This document shows, in pieces, positions 1-11,306 of a DNA stretch of 64,000 bases (its first letter is position 1; every line of letters begins with the position of its first letter). The notes under the pieces are model-generated. The model made no database searches and was not told where the DNA came from. It worked only from the letters and a program-made list of their open reading frames with translations. Both the position numbers and the translations under genes were made by a program. The DNA is from Brevibacillus brevis NBRC 100599 (GTDB lineage Bacteria > Bacillota > Bacilli > Brevibacillales > Brevibacillaceae), in contig NC_012491.1 of the NCBI RefSeq assembly GCF_000010165.1, positions 4,223,501-4,287,500 on the forward strand, given 5' to 3'.

Positions 1-3000
1 TATGTCCGGATCCATAATCAATTTGAATCGCACTGAAGAACTCATAGAATTCCTCGGATGAAATCACCTGCTCGCTGCACTGCTCTTGCAAAACGGGTAA
101 ATCAAGCATGTGCAACTCTGAGCGAGGAGTAAGCACAGCATTACCTTGACTGTGTACCACGATCTCGGCATCACTGCCCTCTGCCTCGCTATAAATTTGG
201 TAGGATACCTCACCATCTTCTTCGAGTACGAGGCCCGTATGTACCCGAACAGGCTGATCGCCTACAACGATCGGACGAGCCCATATGACATTCTGTAGTT
301 TCATCGACGTATTCCCGTGGACGTCTTCTCCTACAGCGTGCTCCATCGCGCTTCTTGCCATCTCCAGATAGGCAACTCCCGGTAATACCCGCTGCCCTTT
401 GACTACGTGATCCGCCAAGAAAAACTCTTCTCCTGTGAAGGTAGAGCTAAACCGTTGCTCGGAGAAAGTAGACGTGTTCTGATGCAGCATGGGATGGATC
501 ACGGATGCTGTGATGGTATTTGCCGCTCTCCTTGCAGCAATTGCTTTTGGTTCACTCTCCAGTACCCAATGGCGTTCCTTGGCAAAAGGATACGTGGGAA
601 GTGGAATACGCGAATACTGATCGTTCGCAAACAGCTTGTCATAGTCTAATCCATATCCCTGCACAAACAATTCCGCGATCACAGATAGCTGCTCCAAATA
701 TTCGCTCGTCTGACTCGTTACATGTAGATTCTCGATGCTTTGATTTCCGTAGCGTTTCAAGGCGATTTGTTCACGATGATCTTTTTCATGTAACTCAGAA
801 ACATATGCCTGTGATGCTTTTCCTGTTTCCAGCCACTTTTTCAAAAGCTGGACAAGCTCGGCTGTATTTTGAACAAGGCAAGAGAAGCGGTGATGGAAAT
901 GCTTTCTGCCTACTAACAGCGTATAGCTGATATTTCCACAATCCGTCTCCGGTGCTTTTTCACAAAACGAAAGCAATTGGGCAACCTGCTGACGCAACTG
1001 TTCAAAAGTACGCGCCGACAGCACAAGTAAATAGCCCGGTTTTTTTGCATGATTCCGCTCTACCTGCGGCGCCTCTTCGATTACCATATGCGCATTCGTA
1101 CCGCTGGCTCCGAAGGAACTGATCGCAGCACATCGTTTGGCTTGCGGCTCCACTGACCATTCCTGCAGGCTTTTATTGACATAAAAAGGGCTGTCTGCAA
1201 ACTTAATGTTGGCATTCCCCTCTTCAAAATGCAGGGTTGGCGCGATTTTTTTGTGCTTCAATGACAAAAGGATTTTGATGACCCCTGCAACACCTGCTGC
1301 GATCTGGGTATGACCAATATTTGTCTTGATCGATCCAATCGCACAAAATTCTTTTTTATCCGTATAGGCTCGAAAGGCGCGGGTAAGTGCTTGATACTCA
1401 ATCGGATCTCCCAGCTTGGTCCCTGTTCCATGCGCCTCGACCATTGTAATTTGCTCAGGATTGATGTCGAATGTATCATATACATTGCGTTCCAAGCGTT
1501 CCTGAGACTTCGCACTCGGTGCAGTAATCCCATTCGTCGTTCCATCCTGATTGATTCCCGAGCCTCGAATGACACCATAAATATGATCACCGCAAGCGAT
1601 CGCTTCCGAGAGACGTTTCAGTACAACGACACCAGCGCCTTCCCCCGTCGCAAAACCATCTGCCCGCTCATCAAACGTGTGGCAGCGCCCTGTCGGTGAC
1701 AGCATCCCTGCTCGCTTGGCAGACAAATAAAAGCCTGGCGTTGATTGAATGAAGACACCACCTGCCAATGCCATGTCGATCTCACCTGTCCGCAAGGCTT
1801 GACACGCCATATGAATCGCCACCAAGGAACTGGAGCAAGCCGTATCAATCGTGACAGCAGGTCCCTGCAAGTCCAGATGATAAGCAACCCGGGCAGGCAC
1901 AATAGACTCCATATTTCCCCAGAAGGCTTGGGCAGGAGGATTCTCTCCCACGAGACGATCGTAATCACCTTTGGCGCATCCCGCGTAGACGCCGCATTGG
2001 ATTCCTTGCACACCCTGACCCGCATAGCCAGCATCCTCCAACGCCTTCCAGGATTCCTCCAAAAAGAAGCGTTGCTGCGGGTCCATATAGTCAGCTTCCA
2101 AACCGGAGATATTGAAAAAAAGCGGATCAAACAAGTCAATATTTTCTACAAGCCCGCCGTATTGATAGCCCTCTGCCTCGTCCAAGCCGTACGCTGATAA
2201 ATCCCAGCGAGTCACTTTCCGAAGCAAATCCGAGCCGTTCACCAAGTGATCCCATAAGTCGTCAGTGTTGCCAGATGAGGCGAACGTACCACTCATTCCA
2301 ATAATCGCAATGGGTTCCGTGGGGGACGAAGCTTTTTCTGACACACTCCCTGTTTCCTCTGAAAGCACAGGTGCTGAAAGGACAGATGTCTCGGTCTGAA
2401 TAGCAGGGACGGAATCTTCCCTCTGCTCGGATAGACTGATCTTCTGCCCTAACGCTTGAGCAATAACCTCTTTGTACGCAGACAAAATATAGCCTGTAAG
2501 TTGATTTACTGAACTGTAATCAAAAAGAATCGTCGTCTCAATTTCGATCATCAACGCTTGATTGATCTCTTGCACCAATCGAACGCCAAGAATCGAATCC
2601 AATCCATAATCTCTGAAAGGCTCTTCCACATCGATCGAATCAACATCGACTTCCAATGCGGTACCCAGCTTTTCAATAATCATATCCTTCACATAATCCG
2701 TCACCGTCTGCTCGGTCACTACAGATTGACTTGGAATGTTTTGCGGTGCAGGCTGCGAATAGACTTTTCCTTCTACTTTTGCCTGCTGTACAGTCTCGCG
2801 TACGATCGGCGAAACAGTCGAATCGATACGAACATCAGGGTGAAGGACGCCATCGCTTTTTCCAATGACAATCTGTTGTCCCAGATCATGCGCTTCCCGA
2901 GCTGGAAAAGAGATCGTGTGAAATCCTTCACTTTCCAGTACCGTTTGCCAACATGCCGGAGTTAAGGCAGGAGAACCAGGAATACGTACATCTGTATCTT

Positions 3001-6000
3001 CAGACAGCCACCAGCCCTCCAAAAGACCAAAGGTCAGATGAAGGAACAAGGAATTACTGCTAATCTCATTTAAAAGAACCAAACCGTTCTCTCGTAAAAC
3101 AGCTTTGGTATGGCGCAAGGTTTTGCGAATATCTTTGGTGGCATGCAACACATTAGCCGCAATCACCAGATCGTAGTAGCCCTCTCGAACCCCTTGCTCC
3201 GCAAAAGACGCTTCCACATTAAAAATTTGATAGGTCAAATACGGAACATGCGGTCCATATTCCTTTTGTGCGAACATCAAAAATGCTTTGGAGATGTCGG
3301 TATAGCAATATTCTTCCATAAACGGCTGATAAGCCTTCAGCTTTTCAAACACAAACGTGCTCGTTCCGCCCGTCCCCGCCCCGATCTCTATGATGCGAAT
3401 TTTTGCAGAAGGATCTTTTTTCACCCGTTCTTCCACATAGGCTGCGACTGTTTCCGCGAGCACTTCATTGTAGTGATCTGCCACCGGGTTATTTTTATAG
3501 ATAGGTTGTACCAATTCCATAGAAGAGCCTGGAAACATGACATCTGTAGCAAGCTTCTTTCCTGTTACAATGAGCGGCAGAGATTTCATCGTGGCTTCCA
3601 GCAATCTGATCCGCACTTCCAGATTGGCATCTTCTCGCCATGCCACCTTACGTCGATCCCATTCTTCCCATACCGCTTCTACTTCGATCAAAGTCGGATT
3701 GACCACCAGGCATTGTTCTCCATCAAAGCCATCGAGATAGCCGTGACGGGCTAACATCGCCATGCTCTCTTCCAACCATTTTTCATAACGCTGAGGGAAG
3801 CTTGTTTTTGCCTTGAGGTCAGCGACATTCACGCTCGTGTCAGTAAACCAACCGATGGACTGCATTTGCGCCCATAACAGCTTGGCGAGAAGCTCGTCCA
3901 TCTCCTTCCACAATTCGGGATGAGTATTGGGCAAGCGATTCTGTCTCTCGGATTTGGGCAGCCAATAGCGCTCCCCTCTAAATGGATAGGCGGGCAGAGG
4001 AACCCGGTTGTATCTGCCGTTTTTATAGAAAGAACTCCAATCCAGCTTGTATCCTTTTACAAATAAATCTGCAAGCGTGGACAGCTTTTCTTTCCTTGTC
4101 TGGTTGGATAGCGAACGGTTCTCTGCTACTTCTGCCATTAATTTTTCTCCGAACTCTTTCAAGCTCTTTTCTAGCCGCACGTCTGTTTCATCCTGGACAA
4201 AATAGTCAGCAGCTGCTCCTGTTTCCATTACTTCCGAGATTTTTTGCCGTAATTCATCTACGTCCTTGGCAATAAACATGCAACGATGCGAAAAATGACT
4301 TCTCCCTGTGAACAAGGTATAAGAAATATCTTGTTCGTGAAAACGTCCCGCTTCTTTTGCTAACCATTGGGACATTTCATCCAGTTTTTGCGTGAGAGCT
4401 GACTGGCTCTTGGCTGAAAACGGGAACAAGTAATAGGCTCCTGCTTGCTGATAGCCTGATTGCGGTTGTAGCGTAGGTGCTTCTTCCAAAATCAGATGAC
4501 AATTGGTTCCGTTCGAGCCCAAAGCGCTCACACCTGCTCTTCGCGGAGTGGCATCACTCGTATTCCACTCCATGAGCTCCGTATTGATGAAAAAAGGACT
4601 CCCGGTCAATTTGATATGCTTATTGACTTCCTTGACGCTGATCGTCGGAGCGATCTTCTTATATTTCATCGCCATGACCACTTTAAACAAACTCGCCAGT
4701 CCCGACGTCATCGTGGTATGACCGATGTTGGGCTTATGTGAGCCAATCGCGCAAAATTGTACTTTATCCGTAAATGAACGAAACGCTTCAATCAATGCTT
4801 TCACTTCAATAGGGTCACCCAGCTGCGTGCCTGTCCCATGCGTTTCGATATAACTGATCGTCTCTGGATCAACCCCTGCATTTTCATAGGCATCCACAAT
4901 CAATTCTTTTTGGGCAAGCATGCTCGGTGCGGTAATCCCGTTTGACTTTCCTGTCTGATTCACCGTTGAGCCCTTGATGATTGCATAAATATGGTCGCCG
5001 TCTTCCACTGCTTTCGCAACTGGTTTTAGTACGACCGCCCCAACGCCTTCTCCAAACACCATGCCATTTGCATCATTGTCAAAGGTGTTGCATGTTCCAT
5101 CCGGTGAGACCACCCCCATTTTCGAGGACATCATAAAAAATTCAGGGGAGCTGTGAATCGCGACGCCGCCTGCAAGAGCCATTTCGGTTTCTCCCCTGCG
5201 AAGACTGTCGCAAGCCAAATGAATGGCTACCAAAGCAGAAGAACAAGCTGTATCTACAGCAAGACTGGGTCCCTTGAGATTTAAAAAATAGGAGAGTCTT
5301 GCTCCTAGCATCGACATTTCATTGCCTAGCATCGTTTGTGAAGAGACACCTTCGGCCAGCATGGATTTCTCTTGGTAGTCTGAACGACGCCCTCCAACAA
5401 ACACACCTACTTTTCTCCCTGCTAACTGGTCAACCGAATATCCGCTATCTTCAAAAGCTTTATAGGATTCTTGCAGGAACAACCGTTGTTGGGGGTCCAT
5501 ACTTTTTGCTTCATCGGCGGAAATGTTGAAAAAGGATGCGTCAAATTGATCAATGTCCTTGAGAAGCCCACCGTAATATTGATCCGCTTCCCAACCGCTG
5601 CGTGTTATTTCCTCGATACAACTGTCGCCAGATGCTATATGCTCCCAAAACTCTTCCACTGAATTCGAGCCAGCAAATCTGCCTGCTATACCGATGATCG
5701 CAATATCAGAGTGGCGAATTTCGTTTTCGAAAACAGTTGGCGGGATTTGGCTGTCGTTTGCTGCTATCTCCGTTGCAAATTGCAGAGAGATATATTCCGC
5801 CAGCTCCCCCACCTCTGGATAATCAAAAATAACTTCTACGCCAAGATGAATCCCCAAGTCAGCATTGATCGCTTCTATTAATTCGACCGCCAATACAGAA
5901 TGGATACCGAGCTCAATGAAGCTTTTATCAAAGTTCAAGGTTTCCACAGGTGTATCCAATAGCTGAGCCACGATTTTCCTTATCTTGCTCGCAATCGTTG

Positions 6001-6286
6001 ATAAACCGCTATCGGACTGGGTACGGCTTGCTGACTGATATTTCTCGAAAATGTGCGCGGCTAGCAGCTTGGTATTCTCATGATCAAAAATGGCCTCAAT
6101 CCCCAAGTCTATGCCTAGCTTCTCATTCAATATCTCTACCATTTCTACAGACAATACCGAGCTGATACCTAATTCCACAAAGCTTTTATCGAAATCCAAG
6201 GGATTCGTCGTAGCTTTTACTAAGTCGGTCATTACTTCTTTCACTATCGTTTCCACATCATGAAATGAATGAAAAAGTACCTTCAT
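1..6286 (-). CDS. trans-AT modular polyketide synthase, ACP-ACP-KS-cMT-ACP-KS-DH (partial, runs off left edge)
   Basis: Multimodular type I PKS; 2095 codons are visible and no stop occurs before the window edge. Seen in order: two tandem ACPs with attachment serines Ser43 (ELGISS) and Ser130 (ELGIHS); KS1 at about residues 191-605 with Cys348 in DTACSS and an ETHGTGT motif; a linker of about 220 residues; a C-methyltransferase with EIGAGTGG near residue 965; ACP3 with Ser1231 (YGLDS); KS2 at about 1325-1745 with Cys1484 in DTACSS and EAHGTGT; then a dehydratase N-terminal half with His1960 in HVVKGQRVLPG. No AT domain lies inside either module, as expected of a trans-AT system. The start ATG follows GGGGGGAG and lies 19 bp after the methyltransferase gene, so the gene is probably in the same operon. 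Module 1 (KS-cMT-ACP) has no ketoreductase. The product is not identifiable from this part. Confidence 0.95.
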   Translation of the reverse strand, partial: MKVLFHSFHDVETIVKEVMTDLVKATTNPLDFDKSFVELGISSVLSVEMVEILNEKLGIDLGIEAIFDHENTKLLAAHIFEKYQSASRTQSDSGLSTIASKIRKIVAQLLDTPVETLNFDKSFIELGIHSVLAVELIEAINADLGIHLGVEVIFDYPEVGELAEYISLQFATEIAANDSQIPPTVFENEIRHSDIAIIGIAGRFAGSNSVEEFWEHIASGDSCIEEITRSGWEADQYYGGLLKDIDQFDASFFNISADEAKSMDPQQRLFLQESYKAFEDSGYSVDQLAGRKVGVFVGGRRSDYQEKSMLAEGVSSQTMLGNEMSMLGARLSYFLNLKGPSLAVDTACSSALVAIHLACDSLRRGETEMALAGGVAIHSSPEFFMMSSKMGVVSPDGTCNTFDNDANGMVFGEGVGAVVLKPVAKAVEDGDHIYAIIKGSTVNQTGKSNGITAPSMLAQKELIVDAYENAGVDPETISYIETHGTGTQLGDPIEVKALIEAFRSFTDKVQFCAIGSHKPNIGHTTMTSGLASLFKVVMAMKYKKIAPTISVKEVNKHIKLTGSPFFINTELMEWNTSDATPRRAGVSALGSNGTNCHLILEEAPTLQPQSGYQQAGAYYLFPFSAKSQSALTQKLDEMSQWLAKEAGRFHEQDISYTLFTGRSHFSHRCMFIAKDVDELRQKISEVMETGAAADYFVQDETDVRLEKSLKEFGEKLMAEVAENRSLSNQTRKEKLSTLADLFVKGYKLDWSSFYKNGRYNRVPLPAYPFRGERYWLPKSERQNRLPNTHPELWKEMDELLAKLLWAQMQSIGWFTDTSVNVADLKAKTSFPQRYEKWLEESMAMLARHGYLDGFDGEQCLVVNPTLIEVEAVWEEWDRRKVAWREDANLEVRIRLLEATMKSLPLIVTGKKLATDVMFPGSSMELVQPIYKNNPVADHYNEVLAETVAAYVEERVKKDPSAKIRIIEIGAGTGGTSTFVFEKLKAYQPFMEEYCYTDISKAFLMFAQKEYGPHVPYLTYQIFNVEASFAEQGVREGYYDLVIAANVLHATKDIRKTLRHTKAVLRENGLVLLNEISSNSLFLHLTFGLLEGWWLSEDTDVRIPGSPALTPACWQTVLESEGFHTISFPAREAHDLGQQIVIGKSDGVLHPDVRIDSTVSPIVRETVQQAKVEGKVYSQPAPQNIPSQSVVTEQTVTDYVKDMIIEKLGTALEVDVDSIDVEEPFRDYGLDSILGVRLVQEINQALMIEIETTILFDYSSVNQLTGYILSAYKEVIAQALGQKISLSEQREDSVPAIQTETSVLSAPVLSEETGSVSEKASSPTEPIAIIGMSGTFASSGNTDDLWDHLVNGSDLLRKVTRWDLSAYGLDEAEGYQYGGLVENIDLFDPLFFNISGLEADYMDPQQRFFLEESWKALEDAGYAGQGVQGIQCGVYAGCAKGDYDRLVGENPPAQAFWGNMESIVPARVAYHLDLQGPAVTIDTACSSSLVAIHMACQALRTGEIDMALAGGVFIQSTPGFYLSAKRAGMLSPTGRCHTFDERADGFATGEGAGVVVLKRLSEAIACGDHIYGVIRGSGINQDGTTNGITAPSAKSQERLERNVYDTFDINPEQITMVEAHGTGTKLGDPIEYQALTRAFRAYTDKKEFCAIGSIKTNIGHTQIAAGVAGVIKILLSLKHKKIAPTLHFEEGNANIKFADSPFYVNKSLQEWSVEPQAKRCAAISSFGASGTNAHMVIEEAPQVERNHAKKPGYLLVLSARTFEQLRQQVAQLLSFCEKAPETDCGNISYTLLVGRKHFHHRFSCLVQNTAELVQLLKKWLETGKASQAYVSELHEKDHREQIALKRYGNQSIENLHVTSQTSEYLEQLSVIAELFVQGYGLDYDKLFANDQYSRIPLPTYPFAKERHWVLESEPKAIAARRAANTITASVIHPMLHQNTSTFSEQRFSSTFTGEEFFLADHVVKGQRVLPGVAYLEMARSAMEHAVGEDVHGNTSMKLQNVIWARPIVVGDQPVRVHTGLVLEEDGEVSYQIYSEAEGSDAEIVVHSQGNAVLTPRSELHMLDLPVLQEQCSEQVISSEEFYEFFSAIQIDYGSGH

Positions 6287-6305
6287 ACTCGACTCCCCCC
6301 GATCT

Positions 6306-7121
6306 CTACACCGATTTCTCACCAACAGCCATGTAAAGCTGTCTGAGAATAGAATGTCCTTCCGTATTCAGCATGTTTCGCCATGCTACAGATAACTTAC
6401 CCAACGCCTTGCTGGATAAATAACCGTCACGCACCAGCTGCACTGGAATGCCTACACCCTCCGACTTTAGAAACATTTCGTACCCGAGTAGCTCACTATG
6501 AGCGCCAATAACTTCGAAATCTATTTTTCCAAGTCCGCCTTGCTTGAGCACTGTTGGCAGTTCACGACCGATTTTTGGGTTGCCGCCTTCCGCATAGCGT
6601 GCCGCACAGTAGGCATCATACAGCTCTCTCAATTCTGGTACATGCGGGGTGGTCATAATGTGCATCTCGAAATCATTGTCGATGAATACGGCCCTGCCAC
6701 CTGGCTTTAACAACCTCGCCACTTCACGAACCGCACCGACTGGGTCGGGTAAATGCTCCAATACGAGGCGCGTAATGGCAAAATCATAGGAATCGCTAGG
6801 TAAACCCGTTTCCATAATCGATCCCGCGACGATCTCAAATCGATCCGAATGCTTTTGCGTCAAATAGTTTCTGGAATAATCAACGAGAAGAGGATCAATC
6901 TCCAATCCCGTCACTCTGCCATTTGGAAACGCCTGCATGACCTTTTCCATCACGAATCCCGGGCCCGAGCCCAGCTCTATGACCGACATCCTATCTGTCA
7001 GACCAAACTCGATATAATGCTTCAGCTCTTTCTCCCAAAACAATTCCACCTGCGATTTCAAGCGTTCTATTTCTACCTCAACATTCGTTGCAATGTTTGC
7101 GATTTGATAAGAACCTTCCAT
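6306..7121 (-). CDS. SAM-dependent methyltransferase of the PKS operon
   Basis: Class I SAM methyltransferase of 271 residues. The SAM-binding motif I VIELGSGPGF lies at about residues 48-57, followed by an acidic residue at the end of the second strand (GLEIDP), and a later LLKPGGRAVFIDND segment typical of the fold. It starts 8 bp after the hydrolase stop codon, with GGAGGTAAGG as ribosome binding site, and ends 19 bp before the PKS gene, so it is translated as part of the operon. It probably methylates an oxygen or carbon of the polyketide or an intermediate. The acceptor cannot be read from sequence. Confidence 0.85.
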   Translation of the reverse strand: MEGSYQIANIATNVEVEIERLKSQVELFWEKELKHYIEFGLTDRMSVIELGSGPGFVMEKVMQAFPNGRVTGLEIDPLLVDYSRNYLTQKHSDRFEIVAGSIMETGLPSDSYDFAITRLVLEHLPDPVGAVREVARLLKPGGRAVFIDNDFEMHIMTTPHVPELRELYDAYCAARYAEGGNPKIGRELPTVLKQGGLGKIDFEVIGAHSELLGYEMFLKSEGVGIPVQLVRDGYLSSKALGKLSVAWRNMLNTEGHSILRQLYMAVGEKSV

Positions 7122-7129
7122 GTTTTTCC

Positions 7130-7930
7130 TTACCTCCGCCGTTCAGATATCGATTTGTTTAAAAAAGCCAAAATCTCGCCAGCAACAGCTTCCCATTCAG
7201 GATCAAGCATCATATCATGACTGATATTTGGGAACAGAACGGGCTCGATTCCGTATGTTTTGCCAATTCGGCGCGTTGTTTTCTCCGAAATCATCCGATC
7301 CTGCTTAGAGCCGAGGACCAGCATCGGAGCTTTCGGACTGATGGTTTTGGGAACAATTTTTCCATTCATCTCGGTTCTTGCTTTCAGTGATTCAGGCTGC
7401 AAGAGCTTCACCCACTCGTCCTTTTTTTCCATCGGTAGCTCCTTGGAAAAAAAGACATTGGCAAGCAGTGAGGCATCTCTTTTTTCGTTATATGTAAACA
7501 GCTGCATAGCTTCTTTAAAGTTTTTGAACATCAATCGGAATAAGTCACGCATCCCGCCATGCGGAGGAATTGAGGCAACGAGAACGGTACCCGAGATGAT
7601 ATCTGGGTACTGATGCAAGATCTTTTGCGCGATGCCTCCGCCCATGGAGTGCCCGATCAGCACTGGCTTGTTTTTTAGACGCCCGATCACTTCAAGAACA
7701 TCATCCGTGTAATCCTGTAGTGTATAAGTATGAAGATTGTCAAAGCCGTCACTTTCACCGTGTCCACGAAGGCTCACCGCATAAGAAGAAAAACCTTTGT
7801 CCGCAAAATAAGGAAGGAAGTTTTTTTCCCAACACCATGCTCCATGACATGCTCCATGCACAAAAAGAAGAGGCGCTTCGTTAGAAACGCCCTGCGGATG
7901 GTATTCTACTAGTTCTAGTTCCAAATTCAT
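7130..7930 (-). CDS. alpha/beta hydrolase of the PKS operon
   Basis: Alpha/beta-hydrolase fold protein of 266 residues. It has an oxyanion-type FVHGACHGAWCW segment (about residues 23-34), the nucleophile elbow GHSMGG with Ser95, a probable acid in LVLGSKQD and the catalytic His in NISHD near the C-terminus. There is no signal peptide, so it acts in the cytoplasm. It lies 38 bp downstream of the AT-AT-ER gene and 8 bp upstream of the methyltransferase. Possible roles are removal of stalled chains (a type II thioesterase-like job), hydrolysis of a biosynthetic intermediate, or ester cleavage during maturation. The sequence does not choose among these. Confidence 0.8.
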   Translation of the reverse strand: MNLELELVEYHPQGVSNEAPLLFVHGACHGAWCWEKNFLPYFADKGFSSYAVSLRGHGESDGFDNLHTYTLQDYTDDVLEVIGRLKNKPVLIGHSMGGGIAQKILHQYPDIISGTVLVASIPPHGGMRDLFRLMFKNFKEAMQLFTYNEKRDASLLANVFFSKELPMEKKDEWVKLLQPESLKARTEMNGKIVPKTISPKAPMLVLGSKQDRMISEKTTRRIGKTYGIEPVLFPNISHDMMLDPEWEAVAGEILAFLNKSISERRR

Positions 7931-7968
7931 TTTCGCCGTTCCTTTCTTATTTGAGAGTCATTCCTTCT

Positions 7969-10900
7969 TTATTTGCTCGAACCTGTTAAGGCGTGGATAC
8001 GCTGATTCAAGAGGTTGGCTGTCTCCTTGAGCAGCATTTCACCGATGAGATCAACATGACGGTCTCTCCAGTTTTCAAAAGCCGTTCCCTTCACCCACTG
8101 ATTAAAAGAGCCTAACGCAGGTCCGCAGTAAATCTGATAATCCACTTTATAGCTTTCGGCTCCATCCAAGGCCCAGTCAAAACAGCGGTTAAAATACCAT
8201 TTGAAAAGGAGCGCCATTTTGTATTTCGGCGTCCGTTCCGCTCTTTTCAGTTCCTGTGGCGGGCAAGTGATTTTCAGCTGTTCATACACTTCTTCAAAGC
8301 TGCGTTTAAAATACTTTTCCTGGAGCTGCTGCTTGGTTTTCTCATCGATTTCATCAAGCGAGTTGTATTGACGATAGAGGTCGTGCAATTTGTTCGCTCT
8401 CGCTGGAAAGAATAAGCCTTTTTTCAACACTTGAATTTTGGCTCCCATTTCAAACATTTCACCCGCTGGAGCGTACTCTGTGTCTTGAACATTGGCCAAC
8501 TGCAACGAATCCTTCACCGACTCGCTGGTCGCCGCCTCCACTGTGCACTGGTTAATCGAACCTGTCACAATATAATCCGCCCCAAGCATGAAAGCGACCG
8601 CTGCAGCTTCCGGAGTTCCAATGCCGCCCGCAGCCCCTATTCTGATCGGCTTACGGTATCCATACTTGTGCATCATGTTATCTCGGAGCCTGATCATTGC
8701 AGGCATCAAAGCAGAAGCTACACCGTGATCGGTATTTCCGCCTGAATCGGCCTCCACCGTTAACTCATCCGCCATTGGGACTTCCCGTAACAGACTCGCT
8801 TCTTCCCTTGTAAGCTTTTGTTCTTGCAGCAATTTTTCTATCAAGTACTCAGGTGCGGGACTTAAAAAGGCTTCCGCTACCTCAGGCTGTGATACCTTGG
8901 CAAAAATTTTGTTTGCCGCCTCCACTTGCCCGTTCATCCCCCGGCTTAATCCCTTGGCCCGATAGATGATCAACGCAGGGGTAATCGCCATAAACCCAGA
9001 GGCTTCAATCACCCTCACTTGATAAGCCAGATACAGCTCGACAGTTTTTTCTTCCATGGACGGGTCACTTGGAAGATGTAACAAATTCATCCCATACGGC
9101 TCGCCTTGCTGTAGTTCACGTTGAATCTGTTGGATGGCTCGCTCGATTCTATCCAGCTGTAAGCCACCGCTCCCGAAAAAGCCCATCATCCCGGCTTTCC
9201 CCATTTTAATGACCAGCTTTTCCGAGGAAATTCCCTTGTACATCGCTCCTGCTAGATAGGGATATTTCAGATTGTAGTCCTGTTTAAATGACTGATCTCC
9301 CAGCGAAAAAGCGGTAATCTCTTTTGGCTGCTCCATGCTGTTTGCTCTCTCTTCCGCCTGTACGGTGAAAGCAACCGGCTTTGCCTCTTGCACCATGCTT
9401 TCTTTCTCTTCTTCCCCTTCTATGATCAGCGGCTCTGCTTCATTTCGGATCGTAGTAACTAACTTGGTCAACACAGTACCAGGGCCGACTTCTTCTATTT
9501 CGTTTTCCCCCACGGCCAGAAGATATCGAATGGTGTCATTCCACTTCACTGGGTGTGTAATTTGTTCAACCAAATTTCGTTTCACATCGCGCTGTTTATA
9601 GGGTCTCGCGTGAACATTGGAAATCACCGGAATGGTCATATCAGAAAACGCAAACTGATTCAAATAGTCCTCAAAGCTCATCTTCGCATCACTCATGTAA
9701 CGGGAATGAAATGCTCCGCTCACCTTTAGCGGTATGTATACTTTTACGCCCGCTTCCTGAAAAACAGGGTTGGCACGCTCGATATCTTCTTTCCGACCCG
9801 CTATCACAAATTGGGAGGGAGAATTGTGATTGGCAATATCAATGCTGGTCAAATGATTTTCATGTAATACGCGTTCCACTTGCTCCAAAGTAAACCCAAT
9901 CACAGCCGCCATTCCTCCACCGACGGCCAGACTCATCAACTCACCTCTTTTTTTCACCAAATGCAGCCCTGTTTCAAAATCAAACACCCCTGATGCAAAA
10001 AGCGCATTGTACTCACCCAGGCTGTGCCCCGCCACATAGTCAGGCTTTTTCCCGGTTTCCTTCACTTTCTTCAGGTAGCTAAGCGCATTGACCACATATA
10101 GAGCTGGCTGGGTAAATTGCGTTTTACCTAGTTGCTTGTCTGGATCATAGAGACATAGTTCTTTGATGGAATAACCTAATATCTGATCCGCTTTGGCTGT
10201 TATTTCTGGAAACTCATCAAAAAGAGAGCCCCCCATTCCTTTTATTTGGGAGCCCTGCCCTGGGAAAACATATGTGGTCATTTTTCTGCCTTCCTTTCTA
10301 TTGGTTTTCAAACTTTTATTTGCGAAAAGCTGCTTGATGCGCTCTACATTTTCTCCGTCCTTTTTAAAAGGCGTGATGATGGAATGGCATTCTGACTGAG
10401 AATCTTGCCGCAAATTTCGCTTTGTAAAATTACTCAAATTGCCTGCTGGTCCCAAATCCAAATAGATGTAGCTTTGCTGCTTCTCCAGCCCTTGGACAGC
10501 TTTTGGAAGCTGCATTGGTTTTCTTACCACTTGCCAAAAGTAGTCAGCAGGTAGCTCCTTCATGATTTCACCATGAACACCCGATACAAAGGGAATCTGG
10601 GGAATTCCAAATGATTTCTGATTCAATACCTCGCGATAATGTGGTTCAGCCGGATCGATGTAAGAGGAGTGAAACGCATATGATACAGGTAGTCGTTGAC
10701 AAATAATCCCTTTGCCTTTGACGTAATCCTCCATGCGTTGTAGCTGATGACTGCTCCCAGCAATGACAAAATGCGAATGAAAATTCACCGCGACCAGCTC
10801 ACTATTTCGATGCAAGAATGGCTCTTGATCATACAAATCGGGATTGTGGAGAATCGCAAGCATACTCCCTTTCTGACAATACGCTTCGTAAAGGGTGGCT

Positions 10901-11271
10901 TGTTCAACCACGAGTTGCAGCAATTCTTCCACAGGCATGATTTCAGACACTGCCGCCGCCACAAACTCCCCCAAACTGCTCCCCAGACAATAGTCGGGCT
11001 TTATTCCGCTCTCCATGAGAACCTGGGCCAGAGCGTATTCCACCATAAAAATAGCAGGATGCGTATAAAGGGTGCGATCAAATATATCGTCTCGTCGCTT
11101 CGTGTCATCGTATAACTGGGCAAGGATAGACTCCCCGATCAGGGAATGTACCTTTTCATCTAACCGAAGCATCCATTTGCGAAAGACCGGGTTCTGATCA
11201 AAAAGGTCTTTCCCCATCTGATAGTACTGTGACCCTTGTCCAGAAAACATAAACACTACAGGCTTTTCCAT
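7969..11271 (-). CDS. trans-acting acyltransferase / acyl hydrolase / enoyl reductase (AT-AT-ER) of a trans-AT PKS
   Basis: Three-domain protein of 1100 residues that serves AT-less PKS modules. AT1 (about 1-290) has FSGQGSQ and the nucleophile elbow GSSLGEF with Ser99. AT2 (about 331-620) has FPGQGSQ and GHSLGEY with Ser417. From about residue 665 there is an FMN-dependent enoyl reductase of the PfaD/trans-ER type, with [14 protein letters not shown] and the Gly-rich [16 protein letters not shown] segment. In known families of this layout one AT usually loads malonyl units and the other acts as an acyl hydrolase; which is which here is inference (AT2 has the canonical GHSLG). The start ATG follows AAGGGGTG. 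Expression requires reading through the terminator upstream of it, or a promoter in the 46 bp between terminator and start. Confidence 0.93.
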   Translation of the reverse strand: MEKPVVFMFSGQGSQYYQMGKDLFDQNPVFRKWMLRLDEKVHSLIGESILAQLYDDTKRRDDIFDRTLYTHPAIFMVEYALAQVLMESGIKPDYCLGSSLGEFVAAAVSEIMPVEELLQLVVEQATLYEAYCQKGSMLAILHNPDLYDQEPFLHRNSELVAVNFHSHFVIAGSSHQLQRMEDYVKGKGIICQRLPVSYAFHSSYIDPAEPHYREVLNQKSFGIPQIPFVSGVHGEIMKELPADYFWQVVRKPMQLPKAVQGLEKQQSYIYLDLGPAGNLSNFTKRNLRQDSQSECHSIITPFKKDGENVERIKQLFANKSLKTNRKEGRKMTTYVFPGQGSQIKGMGGSLFDEFPEITAKADQILGYSIKELCLYDPDKQLGKTQFTQPALYVVNALSYLKKVKETGKKPDYVAGHSLGEYNALFASGVFDFETGLHLVKKRGELMSLAVGGGMAAVIGFTLEQVERVLHENHLTSIDIANHNSPSQFVIAGRKEDIERANPVFQEAGVKVYIPLKVSGAFHSRYMSDAKMSFEDYLNQFAFSDMTIPVISNVHARPYKQRDVKRNLVEQITHPVKWNDTIRYLLAVGENEIEEVGPGTVLTKLVTTIRNEAEPLIIEGEEEKESMVQEAKPVAFTVQAEERANSMEQPKEITAFSLGDQSFKQDYNLKYPYLAGAMYKGISSEKLVIKMGKAGMMGFFGSGGLQLDRIERAIQQIQRELQQGEPYGMNLLHLPSDPSMEEKTVELYLAYQVRVIEASGFMAITPALIIYRAKGLSRGMNGQVEAANKIFAKVSQPEVAEAFLSPAPEYLIEKLLQEQKLTREEASLLREVPMADELTVEADSGGNTDHGVASALMPAMIRLRDNMMHKYGYRKPIRIGAAGGIGTPEAAAVAFMLGADYIVTGSINQCTVEAATSESVKDSLQLANVQDTEYAPAGEMFEMGAKIQVLKKGLFFPARANKLHDLYRQYNSLDEIDEKTKQQLQEKYFKRSFEEVYEQLKITCPPQELKRAERTPKYKMALLFKWYFNRCFDWALDGAESYKVDYQIYCGPALGSFNQWVKGTAFENWRDRHVDLIGEMLLKETANLLNQRIHALTGSSK

Positions 11272-11306
11272 GTATGATGCACCCCTTGTTTCTATGAAAG
11301 GTTTTT

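Noticed and set aside
1310..5662. Several plus-strand open frames of 60-150 codons inside the PKS region
   Set aside because: They are antisense shadows of a continuous PKS frame with clear ACP, KS, MT and DH motifs.
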